DNA of 41,707 nt from an uncultured Burkholderiales bacterium (lineage in GTDB: Bacteria > Pseudomonadota > Gammaproteobacteria > Burkholderiales > Burkholderiaceae_C): positions 1-41,707 of the forward strand of contig CAITHK010000248.1 in the NCBI GenBank assembly GCA_903892175.1, in the 5' to 3' direction. Positions 32,985-41,435 of the stretch are shown here, in pieces; within the stretch, counting starts at the first letter, position 1; every line of letters starts with the position of its first letter. A model generated the notes under the pieces. The model saw only the letters and a program-made list of their open reading frames with translations, was not told the DNA's origin and did not search any database. The translations under genes and the position numbers were made by a program.

Positions 32985-33012
32985 GTGGTGCTCGGTTCGT
33001 GGTGCTCGGTTC
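32985..33012. repeat. perfect 14-bp tandem duplication
   Basis: GTGGTGCTCGGTTC occurs twice without spacer, immediately beside the helicase terminator and upstream of it in the minus-strand transcript. Confidence 0.9.
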
Positions 33013-33034
33013 GTGGGGCTTGGATTGGGGTGAA

Positions 33035-34891
33035 TTAGCGGCCGTAGCCACCGCCACCGCCACCGCCATAGCCGCCGCCTGATCGGCCACCACCACCACC
33101 ACCACCACCGCCGCCGGAACGACCGCCGCCACCGCCGCCGCCGTTGCGTCGGCCGCCACCACCACCAAATCCACCGCCACCGCGCTTGCGCTCGGTCATG
33201 AGGTCCACGCTGGTGCGTGTGGGGTCGGGTTGGCGTTGTCCGCCACCTTGGGTTTTGTGGCCAAAGGCGTTCACGCCGCTTTGGGTGCCCAAATGCGCGT
33301 TGGCACGGGGCTGAAAGTCATCGTCATCGCGACGAGGCGGACGTGCCTCGTTGTCACGCGGCATGCGTGGCTCAAAGTCGCGTGGGGGGCGCGGTGCATC
33401 TTGCCGGGGGCCACGGTTGTCAAACTGGCGAGCCGGGCGCGGGCCTTGGCCTTGTGGACGGTTGCCATCACGCACTGGGCGGTCCCCGTTGCGGTCACGA
33501 CTCACATGGCCGTTGGGACGTGGGGCACGGGCTTCGCTGTCGCCGCCTTCGCCGCGAGGGGCTGGGCCACGGCCGCCGCCACCGCGTCCACCCGCACCCG
33601 AAGTGCCTTTGGTGTCGCGGATGCGTTGCATCATTTCGTTGCGTGCGGCTTTGGCAGCGGCTGCCATCACGTCGCGGCCTGGCGGCTTGCCCAAACCACC
33701 CCACAGGGTTTGACGGCCCATGGCAATGGGTTCGGCTTTTTCATCGGCCTCGGGACCAAAACCTTCGACCACCACGACTGGGACTTGCTGTTTGGTGAAG
33801 TGCTCAATGTCTTTCATGAAGCCTTCTTCGTCCAGTGACACCAAGCTCACGGCTTCGCCGCTGGAGCCCGCACGGCCGGTGCGGCCAATGCGGTGCACAT
33901 AGTCTTCGCTGATGTTGGGGATTTCGTAGTTCACCACGTGTGGCAACTCGTCGATGTCGATGCCGCGTGCAGCAATGTCAGTGGCCACCAATGCGCGGAT
34001 GTCTCCGCTCTTGAAACCCGCCAGCGCTTGGGTGCGGGCGGTTTGGCTTTTGTTGCCGTGCAAGGCCATGGCGCTGATGCCGTTTTTGGTCAAGAACTCG
34101 GCCACGTTGTTGGCGCCAAATTTGGTGCGTGTGAACACCAACACTTGGCTCCAGTTGTGCTCGTTGATGATGTGTGCCAGCAAGGCTTTTTTCTTGCCAC
34201 GACCCACCGGGTGAACCACTTGCGTGATGCGTTGTACCGTGGTGTTGCTGGGGGTGACCTGGATGCTTTGTGGGTCCTTGAGCAGACCACTGGCCAGCTC
34301 TCGAATCTCGTCGCTGAAAGTGGCCGAGAACAACAAGCTTTGCTTGTCTTTGGGCACCAAGGCCAAGATTTTCTTGACGTCATGGATGAAGCCCATGTCC
34401 AGCATGCGGTCGGCCTCGTCAAGGACCAACATTTGCACGGTGGACAAGTCCAACAGGCCTTGTTGTTGCAAGTCGAGCAAGCGACCGGGTGTGGCCACCA
34501 AGATGTCCACGCCTTTTTTGATGCGTGCGACTTGCGGGTTCATGCCCACGCCGCCAAAGATGACGGTGGAGGTGAGCTGCAAGTATTTGCCGTAGGTACG
34601 GATGGACTCTTCCACCTGCGCTGCCAGTTCCCGTGTGGGGGTGAGCACCAAGGCACGCACACCGTAGACGCCAAACTTGTTCTCGGTGCTGCGGCTCATG
34701 GTGAGCTTGTGCAGCATCGGCAAGGTGAAGGCAGCGGTTTTGCCGGTGCCGGTTTGGGCACCTGCCAACAGGTCGTGGCCTGCGAGCACGGCTGGGATGG
34801 CCTGGGCTTGGATGGGAGTTGGGGTTTCGTAGCCCTGTTCGACTACGGCTTTCAGGATGGCCGGAGCCAAATTCAATTCTTCAAAGTTCAT
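33035..34891 (-). CDS. rhlE: DEAD-box RNA helicase, RhlE-like, with long Gly/Arg-rich tail
   Basis: A 618-residue DEAD-box helicase. The Q motif is TPTPIQ (~24-29), motif I AQTGTGKT (45-52), PTRELA, TPGR, motif II DEAD, SAT, and the C-terminal core ends with [10 protein letters not shown]. Residues ~400-618 are low-complexity: an Arg/Pro/Asp-rich segment and then a Gly-rich end (GGGRSGGG and GGGYGGG repeats). It unwinds short RNA duplexes in ribosome assembly or mRNA decay; tails of this type bind RNA and can drive condensation. It is transcribed alone, with a terminator downstream and a UUCG hairpin in its leader. Confidence 0.93.
   Translation of the reverse strand: MNFEELNLAPAILKAVVEQGYETPTPIQAQAIPAVLAGHDLLAGAQTGTGKTAAFTLPMLHKLTMSRSTENKFGVYGVRALVLTPTRELAAQVEESIRTYGKYLQLTSTVIFGGVGMNPQVARIKKGVDILVATPGRLLDLQQQGLLDLSTVQMLVLDEADRMLDMGFIHDVKKILALVPKDKQSLLFSATFSDEIRELASGLLKDPQSIQVTPSNTTVQRITQVVHPVGRGKKKALLAHIINEHNWSQVLVFTRTKFGANNVAEFLTKNGISAMALHGNKSQTARTQALAGFKSGDIRALVATDIAARGIDIDELPHVVNYEIPNISEDYVHRIGRTGRAGSSGEAVSLVSLDEEGFMKDIEHFTKQQVPVVVVEGFGPEADEKAEPIAMGRQTLWGGLGKPPGRDVMAAAAKAARNEMMQRIRDTKGTSGAGGRGGGGRGPAPRGEGGDSEARAPRPNGHVSRDRNGDRPVRDGNRPQGQGPRPARQFDNRGPRQDAPRPPRDFEPRMPRDNEARPPRRDDDDFQPRANAHLGTQSGVNAFGHKTQGGGQRQPDPTRTSVDLMTERKRGGGGFGGGGGRRNGGGGGGGRSGGGGGGGGGGRSGGGYGGGGGGGYGR
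33041..33180 (-). repeat. low-complexity GCC/ACC tract encoding Gly-rich tail
   Basis: Imperfect CCACCGCCG-type triplets encode runs of Gly with interspersed Arg-Ser and Tyr. This is a likely site of in-frame length variation. Confidence 0.85.
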
Positions 34892-34931
34892 GATGGAGCG
34901 CCCATGTCAGAGCGCATGACACCGACCCGCT

Positions 34932-34945
34932 TGGCCCGAAGGCCA
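34932..34945 (-). promoter_or_regulatory. cUUCGg tetraloop hairpin in the helicase leader
   Basis: On the minus strand TGGCC, TTCG, GGCCA forms a stem closed by the very stable C(UUCG)G loop, about 40 nt before the helicase ATG. A candidate helicase promoter lies further upstream: TTGTGA (34994-34989), 18 bp, TAAATA (34970-34965). The hairpin has no T tract, so it is a leader structure rather than a terminator. Confidence 0.45.
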
Positions 34946-35065
34946 CCCAGTCAAAGGTCGGCAATATTTACAAGGTGAGCTGTTGAGATCACAAACAAGG
35001 GTGTTTGGAACAAGCCCCAGCAGAAGTGCTGATGTTGTGGCAACTGGCGGCGACAACGGGTTGTA

Positions 35066-35096
35066 TTGTGGCACGGATCAGGAGTGCGGGGATAAT
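35066..35096 (+). promoter_or_regulatory. possible ettA promoter
   Basis: TTGTGG (35066-35071), 19 bp, GATAAT (35091-35096), about 40 bp before the ettA ATG. The -10 is good but the spacer is long. The rest of the 245-bp gap between rhlE and ettA shows no reading frame. Confidence 0.35.
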
Positions 35097-35136
35097 CACT
35101 CCTTTATTGAAATAGCGACCCCCGAAAGAACAACAC

Positions 35137-36804
35137 ATGGCTCAGTACGTTTTCTCCATGAACCGAGTCGGCAAAATCGTGCCGCCCAAGCGTCATATTT
35201 TGAAAGACATCTCGCTCAGCTTTTTCCCCGGTGCCAAGATTGGCGTGTTGGGTTTGAATGGCTCGGGCAAGTCCACGTTGCTCAAAATCATGGCGGGCAT
35301 CGACAAGGAAATCGAGGGCGAGGCCATTCCCATGGCTGGCTTGAAGATTGGATATCTGCCGCAAGAGCCGCAGCTCGATCTAGAGCACACCGTGCGTCAA
35401 TCGGTGGAGAGCGGCATGGGCGAGGTCAAACAAGCTCAAGCGCGTTTGGAAGAGGTGTACGCCGCCTACGCCGAAGAAGATGCCGACTTTGATGCCTTGG
35501 CCGCCGAGCAAGCCAAGCTTGAAGCCATCATCGCGGCTTCGGGTGCCGGTGACGGTTCAGACCATTTGCTGGACATTGCTGCCGATGCGTTGCGTCTGCC
35601 CCCATGGGACGCCATCATTGGCAAGCTGTCGGGCGGTGAAAAGCGTCGCGTGGCTTTGTGCCGCTTGCTGCTGTCCAAGCCCGACATGTTGTTGCTTGAC
35701 GAACCGACCAACCACTTGGACGCCGAGTCGGTGGACTGGTTGGAGCAGTTCTTGGCCCGTTTCCCCGGCACCGTGGTGGCCATCACCCACGACCGCTATT
35801 TCTTGGACAACGCCGCCGAATGGATTTTGGAACTCGACCGCGGCCACGGCATTCCATACAAGGGCAACTACTCCACTTGGTTGGAGCAAAAAGAAGCCCG
35901 TTTGGCGCAAGAAAACCGCACCGAAGATGCGCGCGCCAAAGCGATGAAGAAAGAGTTGGAGTGGTCGCGCCAAAACCCCAAAGGGCGTCAAGCCAAGAGC
36001 AAGGCGCGTTTGGCGCGCTTTGAAGAACTGTCCGACTACGAATACCAAAAACGCAACGAGACCCAAGAGATTTTCATTCCGGTGGCCGAGCGTTTGGGCA
36101 ATGAGGTGTTTGAATTCAAGGGCGTCAGCAAGTCCTTTGGCGACCGTGTGCTGATTGACAACCTGAGTTTCCAAGTGCCCGCAGGTGCCATCGTGGGCAT
36201 CATTGGCCCGAACGGGGCGGGTAAATCCACCTTGTTCAAGCTGATCGCAGGCAAAGAGAAACCCGACAGTGGCGAAGTCAAAGTGGGTCAAACCGTGAAG
36301 ATGGCCTTTGTGGACCAAACACGTGACGACTTGAACGATGAAAAAACCGTGTGGGAAGACATCTCGGGTGGTCTGGACATCTTGACGGTGGGCAAGTTCC
36401 AGATGCCCAGCCGTGCGTATTGCGGGCGCTTCAACTTCAACGGTGGCGACCAGCAAAAGAAGGTCGGCATGTTGTCAGGCGGCGAGCGTGGTCGCTTGCA
36501 CTTGGCCAAGACCTTGATCGAAGGCGGCAACGTGTTGCTGCTGGACGAACCCTCGAACGACTTGGATGTGGAGACTTTGCGTGCGCTGGAAGACGCGTTG
36601 CTGGAGTTTGCCGGTTCGGTGATGGTGATCAGCCACGACCGCTGGTTTCTCGACCGCATTGCCACCCACATCTTGGCCGCTGAAGGCGACAGCCAGTGGG
36701 TGTTCTTTGATGGCAACTACCAAGAGTACGAAGCCGATAAGAAAAAGCGTTTGGGTGAAGAAGGTGCCAAGCCCAAGCGTGTGCGCTTTAAGGCGTTGAA
36801 GTAA
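35137..36804 (+). CDS. ettA: energy-dependent translational throttle protein EttA (ABC-F)
   Basis: A 555-residue ABC-F ATPase with no membrane domain. Walker A boxes are GLNGSGKS (39-46) and GPNGAGKS (~350). LSGGEKRR and LSGGERGR are the signature motifs, LLLDEPTNHLD and LLLDEPSNDLD the Walker B boxes. The linker (~245-300, NPKGRQAKSKARLARFEEL) and the start MAQYVFSMNRVGKIVPP are characteristic of EttA. EttA binds the ribosomal E site and gates the first elongation step in response to the ADP/ATP ratio. The length is normal. It is monocistronic. Confidence 0.95.
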   Translation: MAQYVFSMNRVGKIVPPKRHILKDISLSFFPGAKIGVLGLNGSGKSTLLKIMAGIDKEIEGEAIPMAGLKIGYLPQEPQLDLEHTVRQSVESGMGEVKQAQARLEEVYAAYAEEDADFDALAAEQAKLEAIIAASGAGDGSDHLLDIAADALRLPPWDAIIGKLSGGEKRRVALCRLLLSKPDMLLLDEPTNHLDAESVDWLEQFLARFPGTVVAITHDRYFLDNAAEWILELDRGHGIPYKGNYSTWLEQKEARLAQENRTEDARAKAMKKELEWSRQNPKGRQAKSKARLARFEELSDYEYQKRNETQEIFIPVAERLGNEVFEFKGVSKSFGDRVLIDNLSFQVPAGAIVGIIGPNGAGKSTLFKLIAGKEKPDSGEVKVGQTVKMAFVDQTRDDLNDEKTVWEDISGGLDILTVGKFQMPSRAYCGRFNFNGGDQQKKVGMLSGGERGRLHLAKTLIEGGNVLLLDEPSNDLDVETLRALEDALLEFAGSVMVISHDRWFLDRIATHILAAEGDSQWVFFDGNYQEYEADKKKRLGEEGAKPKRVRFKALK

Positions 36805-36824
36805 TCTTTTGCTGATTCGTGCAG

Positions 36825-36854
36825 AAGGCTCAGTTCTTAGGAATTGGGCCTTTT
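36825..36854 (+). terminator. probable terminator after ettA
   Basis: AAGGCTCA and TGGGCCTT pair (one G-U) around a 12-base loop and run into TTTT, 20 bp after the stop. Confidence 0.6.
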
Positions 36855-36894
36855 GTCATTGGACACTCAGCTGGGTTGATAGGGTGTGTGTGGC

Positions 36895-37902
36895 CTATGG
36901 CGTGTGGGGCACACGCGTCATCGCGGGCCACCAGTGTGAGCCCAGCCGCAACTCGGTGGCTGCTTGAACGGCCTTCACCACCGCCCTGGCGGTGACCTCT
37001 GCCGCCAGCGTACTCAACAGCATCATGTCGGTTGCTTGACCGCTGGTGCCGGTTCCCAGGGCAAACAGGGTGTCGCCGTCGAGCGGTGTGTGAACCGGAT
37101 AAATGCTGCGCGCCAAGCCATCGTGGGCCACTTGTGCCAGACGCTGGGCTTGGGGCTTGGTGAGCACCGCATCGGTGGCCACCACGCCAATGGTGGTGTT
37201 GCTTCCCACGGGCACGCTTTGCATCACATGACCCGCGAGTTGGGCTTGGCGGATGTTGAGCAGCGCCAAGCTATCTGGAGAGCGACGGGCCCCCGCGAGC
37301 AGTTGACCCGTCAGCGGATCCACCACATCGCCCAAGGCGTTACAGACCACCAAGGCCGCCACGGTGACGCCGTTGACTGTGAGGGCGGCACTGCCCAGGC
37401 CGCCTTTCATGGCGCAGTGGGGGCCATTCATTTTGCCCAAGGTGGCACCTGTGCCAGCACCCACATTGCCCTGTGTCAAAGGCTGGTGGCTGGCTTGGAC
37501 GCAGGCTTGGTAGCCCGCTTGGGCGTCAGGGCGAATGCGTGAGGCACCTTGGGAGAAATCGTCCACCATCAAGTCAAAGATCACAGCCGCGGGCACGATG
37601 GGCACCCGAACCGGCCCCACACACAGCCCATGACCGTGCTCTTCCAGCCACCGCATGACGCCTGAGGCGGCATCCAGGCCATAGGCACTGCCCCCACTGA
37701 GCACAATGCCGTGCACGTGTTGGACCGTGTTACCAGGGGACAACAGGTCGGTTTCTCGCGTGCCTGGCGCCGCACCCCGTACATCCACCCCGGCCACGGC
37801 TCCCTGGGGGGTCAGCACCACCGTACAACCCGTGGGACGAAGTGCATGCGTGAAGTGACCGACCTTGAGGCCTGAAATTCGTGTCAAGCTATCGTTATTC
37901 AT
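36895..37902 (-). CDS. P1-family (DmpA/BapA-like) N-terminal-nucleophile aminopeptidase
   Basis: A 335-residue P1 peptidase. GLKVGHFTHALRPTGCTVVL opens the fold, followed by GVDVRGAAPGTRETDLL and VLSGGSAYGLDAASG. The autoprocessing region VGSNTTIGVVATDA carries the residues where the precursor splits to free the nucleophile. Members cleave N-terminal D- or L-amino acids, beta-peptides or amides in the cytoplasm or periplasm. No signal peptide is visible. It is divergent from the HTH-receiver gene across an AT-rich 82-bp gap that contains nested inverted repeats. Confidence 0.88.
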   Translation of the reverse strand: MNNDSLTRISGLKVGHFTHALRPTGCTVVLTPQGAVAGVDVRGAAPGTRETDLLSPGNTVQHVHGIVLSGGSAYGLDAASGVMRWLEEHGHGLCVGPVRVPIVPAAVIFDLMVDDFSQGASRIRPDAQAGYQACVQASHQPLTQGNVGAGTGATLGKMNGPHCAMKGGLGSAALTVNGVTVAALVVCNALGDVVDPLTGQLLAGARRSPDSLALLNIRQAQLAGHVMQSVPVGSNTTIGVVATDAVLTKPQAQRLAQVAHDGLARSIYPVHTPLDGDTLFALGTGTSGQATDMMLLSTLAAEVTARAVVKAVQAATELRLGSHWWPAMTRVPHTP

Positions 37903-37920
37903 GGTTTATTTAGTATTCGT

Positions 37921-37966
37921 GAAATTTAAAGAAAATAACTTAAAATAAGCTTTAAGTTCAAATTTC
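37921..37966. promoter_or_regulatory. nested inverted repeats in the P1 peptidase / HTH-receiver divergent promoter
   Basis: AACTTAAA (37937-37944) and TTTAAGTT (37951-37958) are perfect 8-bp arms with a 6-bp spacer. Outside them GAAATTT (37921-37927) pairs with AAATTTC (37960-37966), though asymmetrically. The region is strikingly AT-rich for this genome. It is a candidate operator for the HTH-receiver protein. Confidence 0.5.
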
Positions 37967-37984
37967 AGCAAATAAGGATTTTTC

Positions 37985-38605
37985 ATGGCCACTCTCTCCA
38001 TCAAAGAGCCTTACGACGGCTATTGTGGAACCAGTTATGCCGCCAAAGTGTTGGGCATCTCGGTGGGGACTGTACAAGGCTTGGTGGAAAAAAACGATTT
38101 GCGGGCGTGGAAAACTCAAGGTGGACACCGCCGCATTTCTTTGCAATCGATTCAGGAATACCAACGGCGCCATAACCTGTCTCAGGCCAGTTCATCCGCC
38201 GCTGAAGATTGTTTGCGGGTCTTGGTGGTCGAAGACGATGAGAACACCCGCCTGATGCTGCAGGCCAATTTTGAAAAATGGGGCTTGCCCATCGATGCGG
38301 TGATGTATGCCTCGGCCATGGAGGCCTTGCTGGACATGCCAAGTCTGCAACCGCAAGTCTTGTTGACGGATTTGCGCATGCCCAATGTGGACGGTTTTCA
38401 GTTTTTAAAAACTTTGAGCCAACATGCCTTGTTTTCTTCGTTGGCGATCGTGGCCATCACGGGCATGAGTGCCAAAGAAGTCCAGGCTAAAGGGGGCTTG
38501 CCCGACGGTGTTCAGTTGTTGCAAAAACCCATCGACTTGGACTGGCTGCGGGGTTTTTTTGACGCTTTGATGTCCATGCGGCAAATCAACCGCCGCTCGC
38601 GCTAG
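37985..38605 (+). CDS. HTH (excisionase/MerR-like) - response regulator receiver fusion
   Basis: A 206-residue regulator with an N-terminal excisionase-like HTH (residues ~14-62, YAAKVLGISVGTVQGLVEKN and TQGGHRRIS, given in parts) and a C-terminal CheY-like receiver (~77-195). The receiver has the acidic pocket D84/D85, phospho-acceptor D129 (LLTDLRMPNVDGF), T159 and K181 (LLQKPID), so phosphorylation is plausible. The order HTH-then-receiver is the reverse of ordinary response regulators. No sensor kinase is adjacent. AAGGA (37974-37978) precedes the ATG. It is divergent from the peptidase and may repress or activate through the repeats between them. Confidence 0.88.
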   Translation: MATLSIKEPYDGYCGTSYAAKVLGISVGTVQGLVEKNDLRAWKTQGGHRRISLQSIQEYQRRHNLSQASSSAAEDCLRVLVVEDDENTRLMLQANFEKWGLPIDAVMYASAMEALLDMPSLQPQVLLTDLRMPNVDGFQFLKTLSQHALFSSLAIVAITGMSAKEVQAKGGLPDGVQLLQKPIDLDWLRGFFDALMSMRQINRRSR

Positions 38606-38652
38606 GGCCTACCCCGATGTGCATGGAGGGAGTGCCAAGCTAAGCTGAGGGC

Positions 38653-40353
38653 ATGAAAGCCCATCACCGTTTTTGGCCAGCGCGCCTGCCGCACACCCTG
38701 TCTGTTCCTGAGACGTCCTTGTGGGACAACTTGCGCATCAGTGCCTGTCGTTACCCAAACAAATCAGCCCTGATTTTTTTAGGTCGGCGCGTGAGTTACC
38801 GGCAGTTGATGGACCAGGCCGAAAAGTTGGCGGCCTACTTGCAACACTTGGGGGTGAAAAAAGGGGATCGGGTGGTGCTCGACATGCAGAACTGCCCACA
38901 ACTGGTGATGGCCCATTTTGCGATTTTGCGGGCCAATGCGGTGGTGGTGCCGGTCAATCCCATGAACCGTGCCGAGGAGCTCAAACACTACATCACCGAC
39001 CCCGATGCGCGTGTGGCCATCACCACCGCCGATTTGAGCGCAGAGTTGGCCAAGGCCAGCAACCAGCTGCCCCCGGGACAAGGTTTGGCACACATGGTGG
39101 TGACCCATTTCACCGATGCTTTTGACGCTGACATCCAAGGCGACGATGCCCCGCCCCAAGCTTGGCAGGCCTGGTTGTTGACCCAGCATCCAATACCAGA
39201 ACTGGCCGCTGGCCACGTGCACACCTGGCAACAAGCGCTGGCGGGTGTCTACCCCTTGGGGCCCTTAGACGTCGGGCCGCAAGACTTGGCGGTGTTGCCC
39301 TACACCAGCGGCACCACAGGCTTGCCCAAGGGCTGCATGCACCCGCACCGCACGATCATGCACAACGCCATCGCCTCAGCCGTTTGGAGTGGCAGCACCC
39401 AAGAAAACGTAGGTTTGTTGGTGGTGCCGATGTTTCATATCACGGGCATGACCAGCGTCATGCATGCGGGCATTTACGTGGGGGCCACGCTGGTGCTGAT
39501 GCCACGCTGGGACCGCGAGCTGGCTGGGCGATTGATCTCCAACTGGCAGATCACCCATTGGACCAACATTCCCACCATGGTGATTGACCTTTTGGGCAGC
39601 CCCAACTTTGACAAATTCAATTTGAAAAGCTTGGTCCACATTGGGGGTGGCGGTGCCGCCATGCCACAAGCGGTGGCGCAACGTTTGTGGGAGTTGTATG
39701 GCCTGCGCTACAGCGAGGGCTATGGCTTGACTGAAACCGCAGCCCCCTCACACAACAACCCGCCCGATGCGCCCAAACAGCAGTGCTTGGGTATTCCGTT
39801 CATGAGCACCGATGCGCGCATCGTCGACCCCGAAACCTTGCTGGAGTTGCCCCAGGGTCAATCCGGCGAAATCGTCATCCACGGCCCCGAAGTGTTCAAT
39901 GGCTACTGGAAGCAGCCCGAGGCCACCGCTGCCGCCTTCTTTGAACTCGATGGCAAGCGGTTTTTCCGCTCGGGCGACTTGGGGCGGGTGGACGAGGACG
40001 GTTATTTTTTCATCACAGACCGACTCAAGCGCATGATCAATGCTTCGGGTTTCAAGGTCTGGCCCGCCGAGGTGGAGGCCTTGATGTTCAAACATCCTGC
40101 CATTCAAGAGGCTTGCATCATTTCGTCGCGTGACAGCTACCGGGGTGAAACCGTCAAAGCGGTGGTGGTGTTGCGCGGCACCCACCAAGGCACGGTGAGC
40201 GAAAAAGACATCATTGCGTGGTGTCGCGAGCACATGGCGGTCTACAAAGCACCGACCCAAGTTGAATTTGTCGAGACATTGCCCAAGAGCGGCAGCGGCA
40301 AAGTCATGTGGCGGGCCTTGCAAGAAGCACAAAAGGCACAGGCCTCCCACTAA
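38653..40353 (+). CDS. AMP-binding long-chain acyl-CoA ligase-like enzyme
   Basis: A 566-residue ANL-superfamily ligase. The P-loop-like motif is LPYTSGTTGLPKGCMHPHR (~215-233), the adenylate motif YGLTETAAP, the hinge RSGDLGRVDEDGYFFITDR, and the catalytic Lys lies near the end in KSGSGKVMWR. It activates a carboxylic acid to the acyl-AMP and then the acyl-CoA; the length suits medium- to long-chain fatty acids, but aromatic acids cannot be excluded. It follows the HTH-receiver gene by 47 bp and precedes the LLM oxidoreductase by 47 bp. Confidence 0.9.
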   Translation: MKAHHRFWPARLPHTLSVPETSLWDNLRISACRYPNKSALIFLGRRVSYRQLMDQAEKLAAYLQHLGVKKGDRVVLDMQNCPQLVMAHFAILRANAVVVPVNPMNRAEELKHYITDPDARVAITTADLSAELAKASNQLPPGQGLAHMVVTHFTDAFDADIQGDDAPPQAWQAWLLTQHPIPELAAGHVHTWQQALAGVYPLGPLDVGPQDLAVLPYTSGTTGLPKGCMHPHRTIMHNAIASAVWSGSTQENVGLLVVPMFHITGMTSVMHAGIYVGATLVLMPRWDRELAGRLISNWQITHWTNIPTMVIDLLGSPNFDKFNLKSLVHIGGGGAAMPQAVAQRLWELYGLRYSEGYGLTETAAPSHNNPPDAPKQQCLGIPFMSTDARIVDPETLLELPQGQSGEIVIHGPEVFNGYWKQPEATAAAFFELDGKRFFRSGDLGRVDEDGYFFITDRLKRMINASGFKVWPAEVEALMFKHPAIQEACIISSRDSYRGETVKAVVVLRGTHQGTVSEKDIIAWCREHMAVYKAPTQVEFVETLPKSGSGKVMWRALQEAQKAQASH

Positions 40354-40400
40354 ATCCTGAGTGACAGCCAGCCTTTGCCGCTGCGGGTAAGCTACGCCCC

Positions 40401-41402
40401 GTGCTCAAACTATCTGTCCTCGACCAATCCGCTGCGGCTGCAGGCCGTCACCAAGACACCGCCATTCGTCAAACCTTGGCTTTGGCCAGCCTTTGCGAAG
40501 CCTGGGGCTACCACCGCTTTTGGGTCAGCGAACACCACAGCCACCCCAGCATCGTGGGCACCGCCCCTGAAGTGCTGATGGCCGCCATTGCAGCGCGCAC
40601 CACGCGTATTCGTCTGGGGTCTGCGGGTGTGATGCTGCCGCACTATGCACCGCTGAAAGTGGCTGAACAATTTCGCGTGCTCGACGCCTTGGCGCCAGGG
40701 CGCATTGACTTAGGCGTGGGGCGTGCGCCGGGCAGCGACGGGCGCACCGCCCAACTGCTCAATCCAGACCGCCATGCCTCAGACAACTTTCCGCAGCAGG
40801 TCCTGGAGCTGCAAGCCTGGGTGAGTGGGCAGCCCATTCCGGCGGGCCACCCAGGACATGGTGTCTTTGCCTACCCCAGTGGCCCCACCTCACCCACGGT
40901 GTGGATGTTGGGCAGCTCGGACTATGGCGCGCAATTGGCCGCTCATTTGAGCTTGCCTTATGCCTTTGCCTACTTCATCACCGACGGGCAAGGGGCTGAA
41001 GCAGCCCTCCAGCTGTACCGTGCCAACTTCCGTGCCTCAGAGGGCATGGCCAAACCGCAAGCCACCGTGTGTGTGTGGGCCTTGGCGGCCGACACCGAAG
41101 ACGAGGCTTGGGCGCTGTTTCAAAGCCGTGCGCGCTGGCGCATGGACCGTAATTCGGGACGCATTGGCCCCATCTTGCCGCCCGACCAAGCGCTGCGTGA
41201 CTACACCCCGTCCGAGCAGGTGGCCTTGGCCGAGATGCGTGCCAAGGCCTTGGTCGGCAGCGCCCCTCAGGTGGCCGCCAAACTGCGTGCTTTGGCCGAG
41301 CGCTTGCAAGTCGACGAGGTGGTGCTCATCACCTGGACCCACGACCCAATCGCCCAAAGCCGCTCCTACGAACTGCTGGCGCGCGAGTTCGCGCTGAACT
41401 GA
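40401..41402 (+). CDS. LLM-class flavin-dependent oxidoreductase (luciferase-like)
   Basis: A 333-residue bacterial-luciferase-like protein: LSVLDQSAAAAG at the start, WGYHRFWVSEHHSHPSIVGTAP, IRLGSAGVMLPHYAPLKVAE and RIDLGVGRAPGSDG. This is the class 1 (YhbW-like) subgroup. It binds reduced flavin; the monooxygenase substrate is unknown. The start is GTG 40401, directly at the conserved N-terminus. It lies 33 bp before the MetE-like gene, so co-transcription is likely. Confidence 0.9.
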   Translation: MLKLSVLDQSAAAAGRHQDTAIRQTLALASLCEAWGYHRFWVSEHHSHPSIVGTAPEVLMAAIAARTTRIRLGSAGVMLPHYAPLKVAEQFRVLDALAPGRIDLGVGRAPGSDGRTAQLLNPDRHASDNFPQQVLELQAWVSGQPIPAGHPGHGVFAYPSGPTSPTVWMLGSSDYGAQLAAHLSLPYAFAYFITDGQGAEAALQLYRANFRASEGMAKPQATVCVWALAADTEDEAWALFQSRARWRMDRNSGRIGPILPPDQALRDYTPSEQVALAEMRAKALVGSAPQVAAKLRALAERLQVDEVVLITWTHDPIAQSRSYELLAREFALN

Positions 41403-41435
41403 ACTTTTCTTTATCAACCTACACGGAGCTTCACC

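Noticed and set aside
33041-33180. Regular GCC/ACC repeats resembling a repeat array
   Set aside because: They are in-frame codons of the Gly-rich helicase tail, without spacers; not CRISPR.
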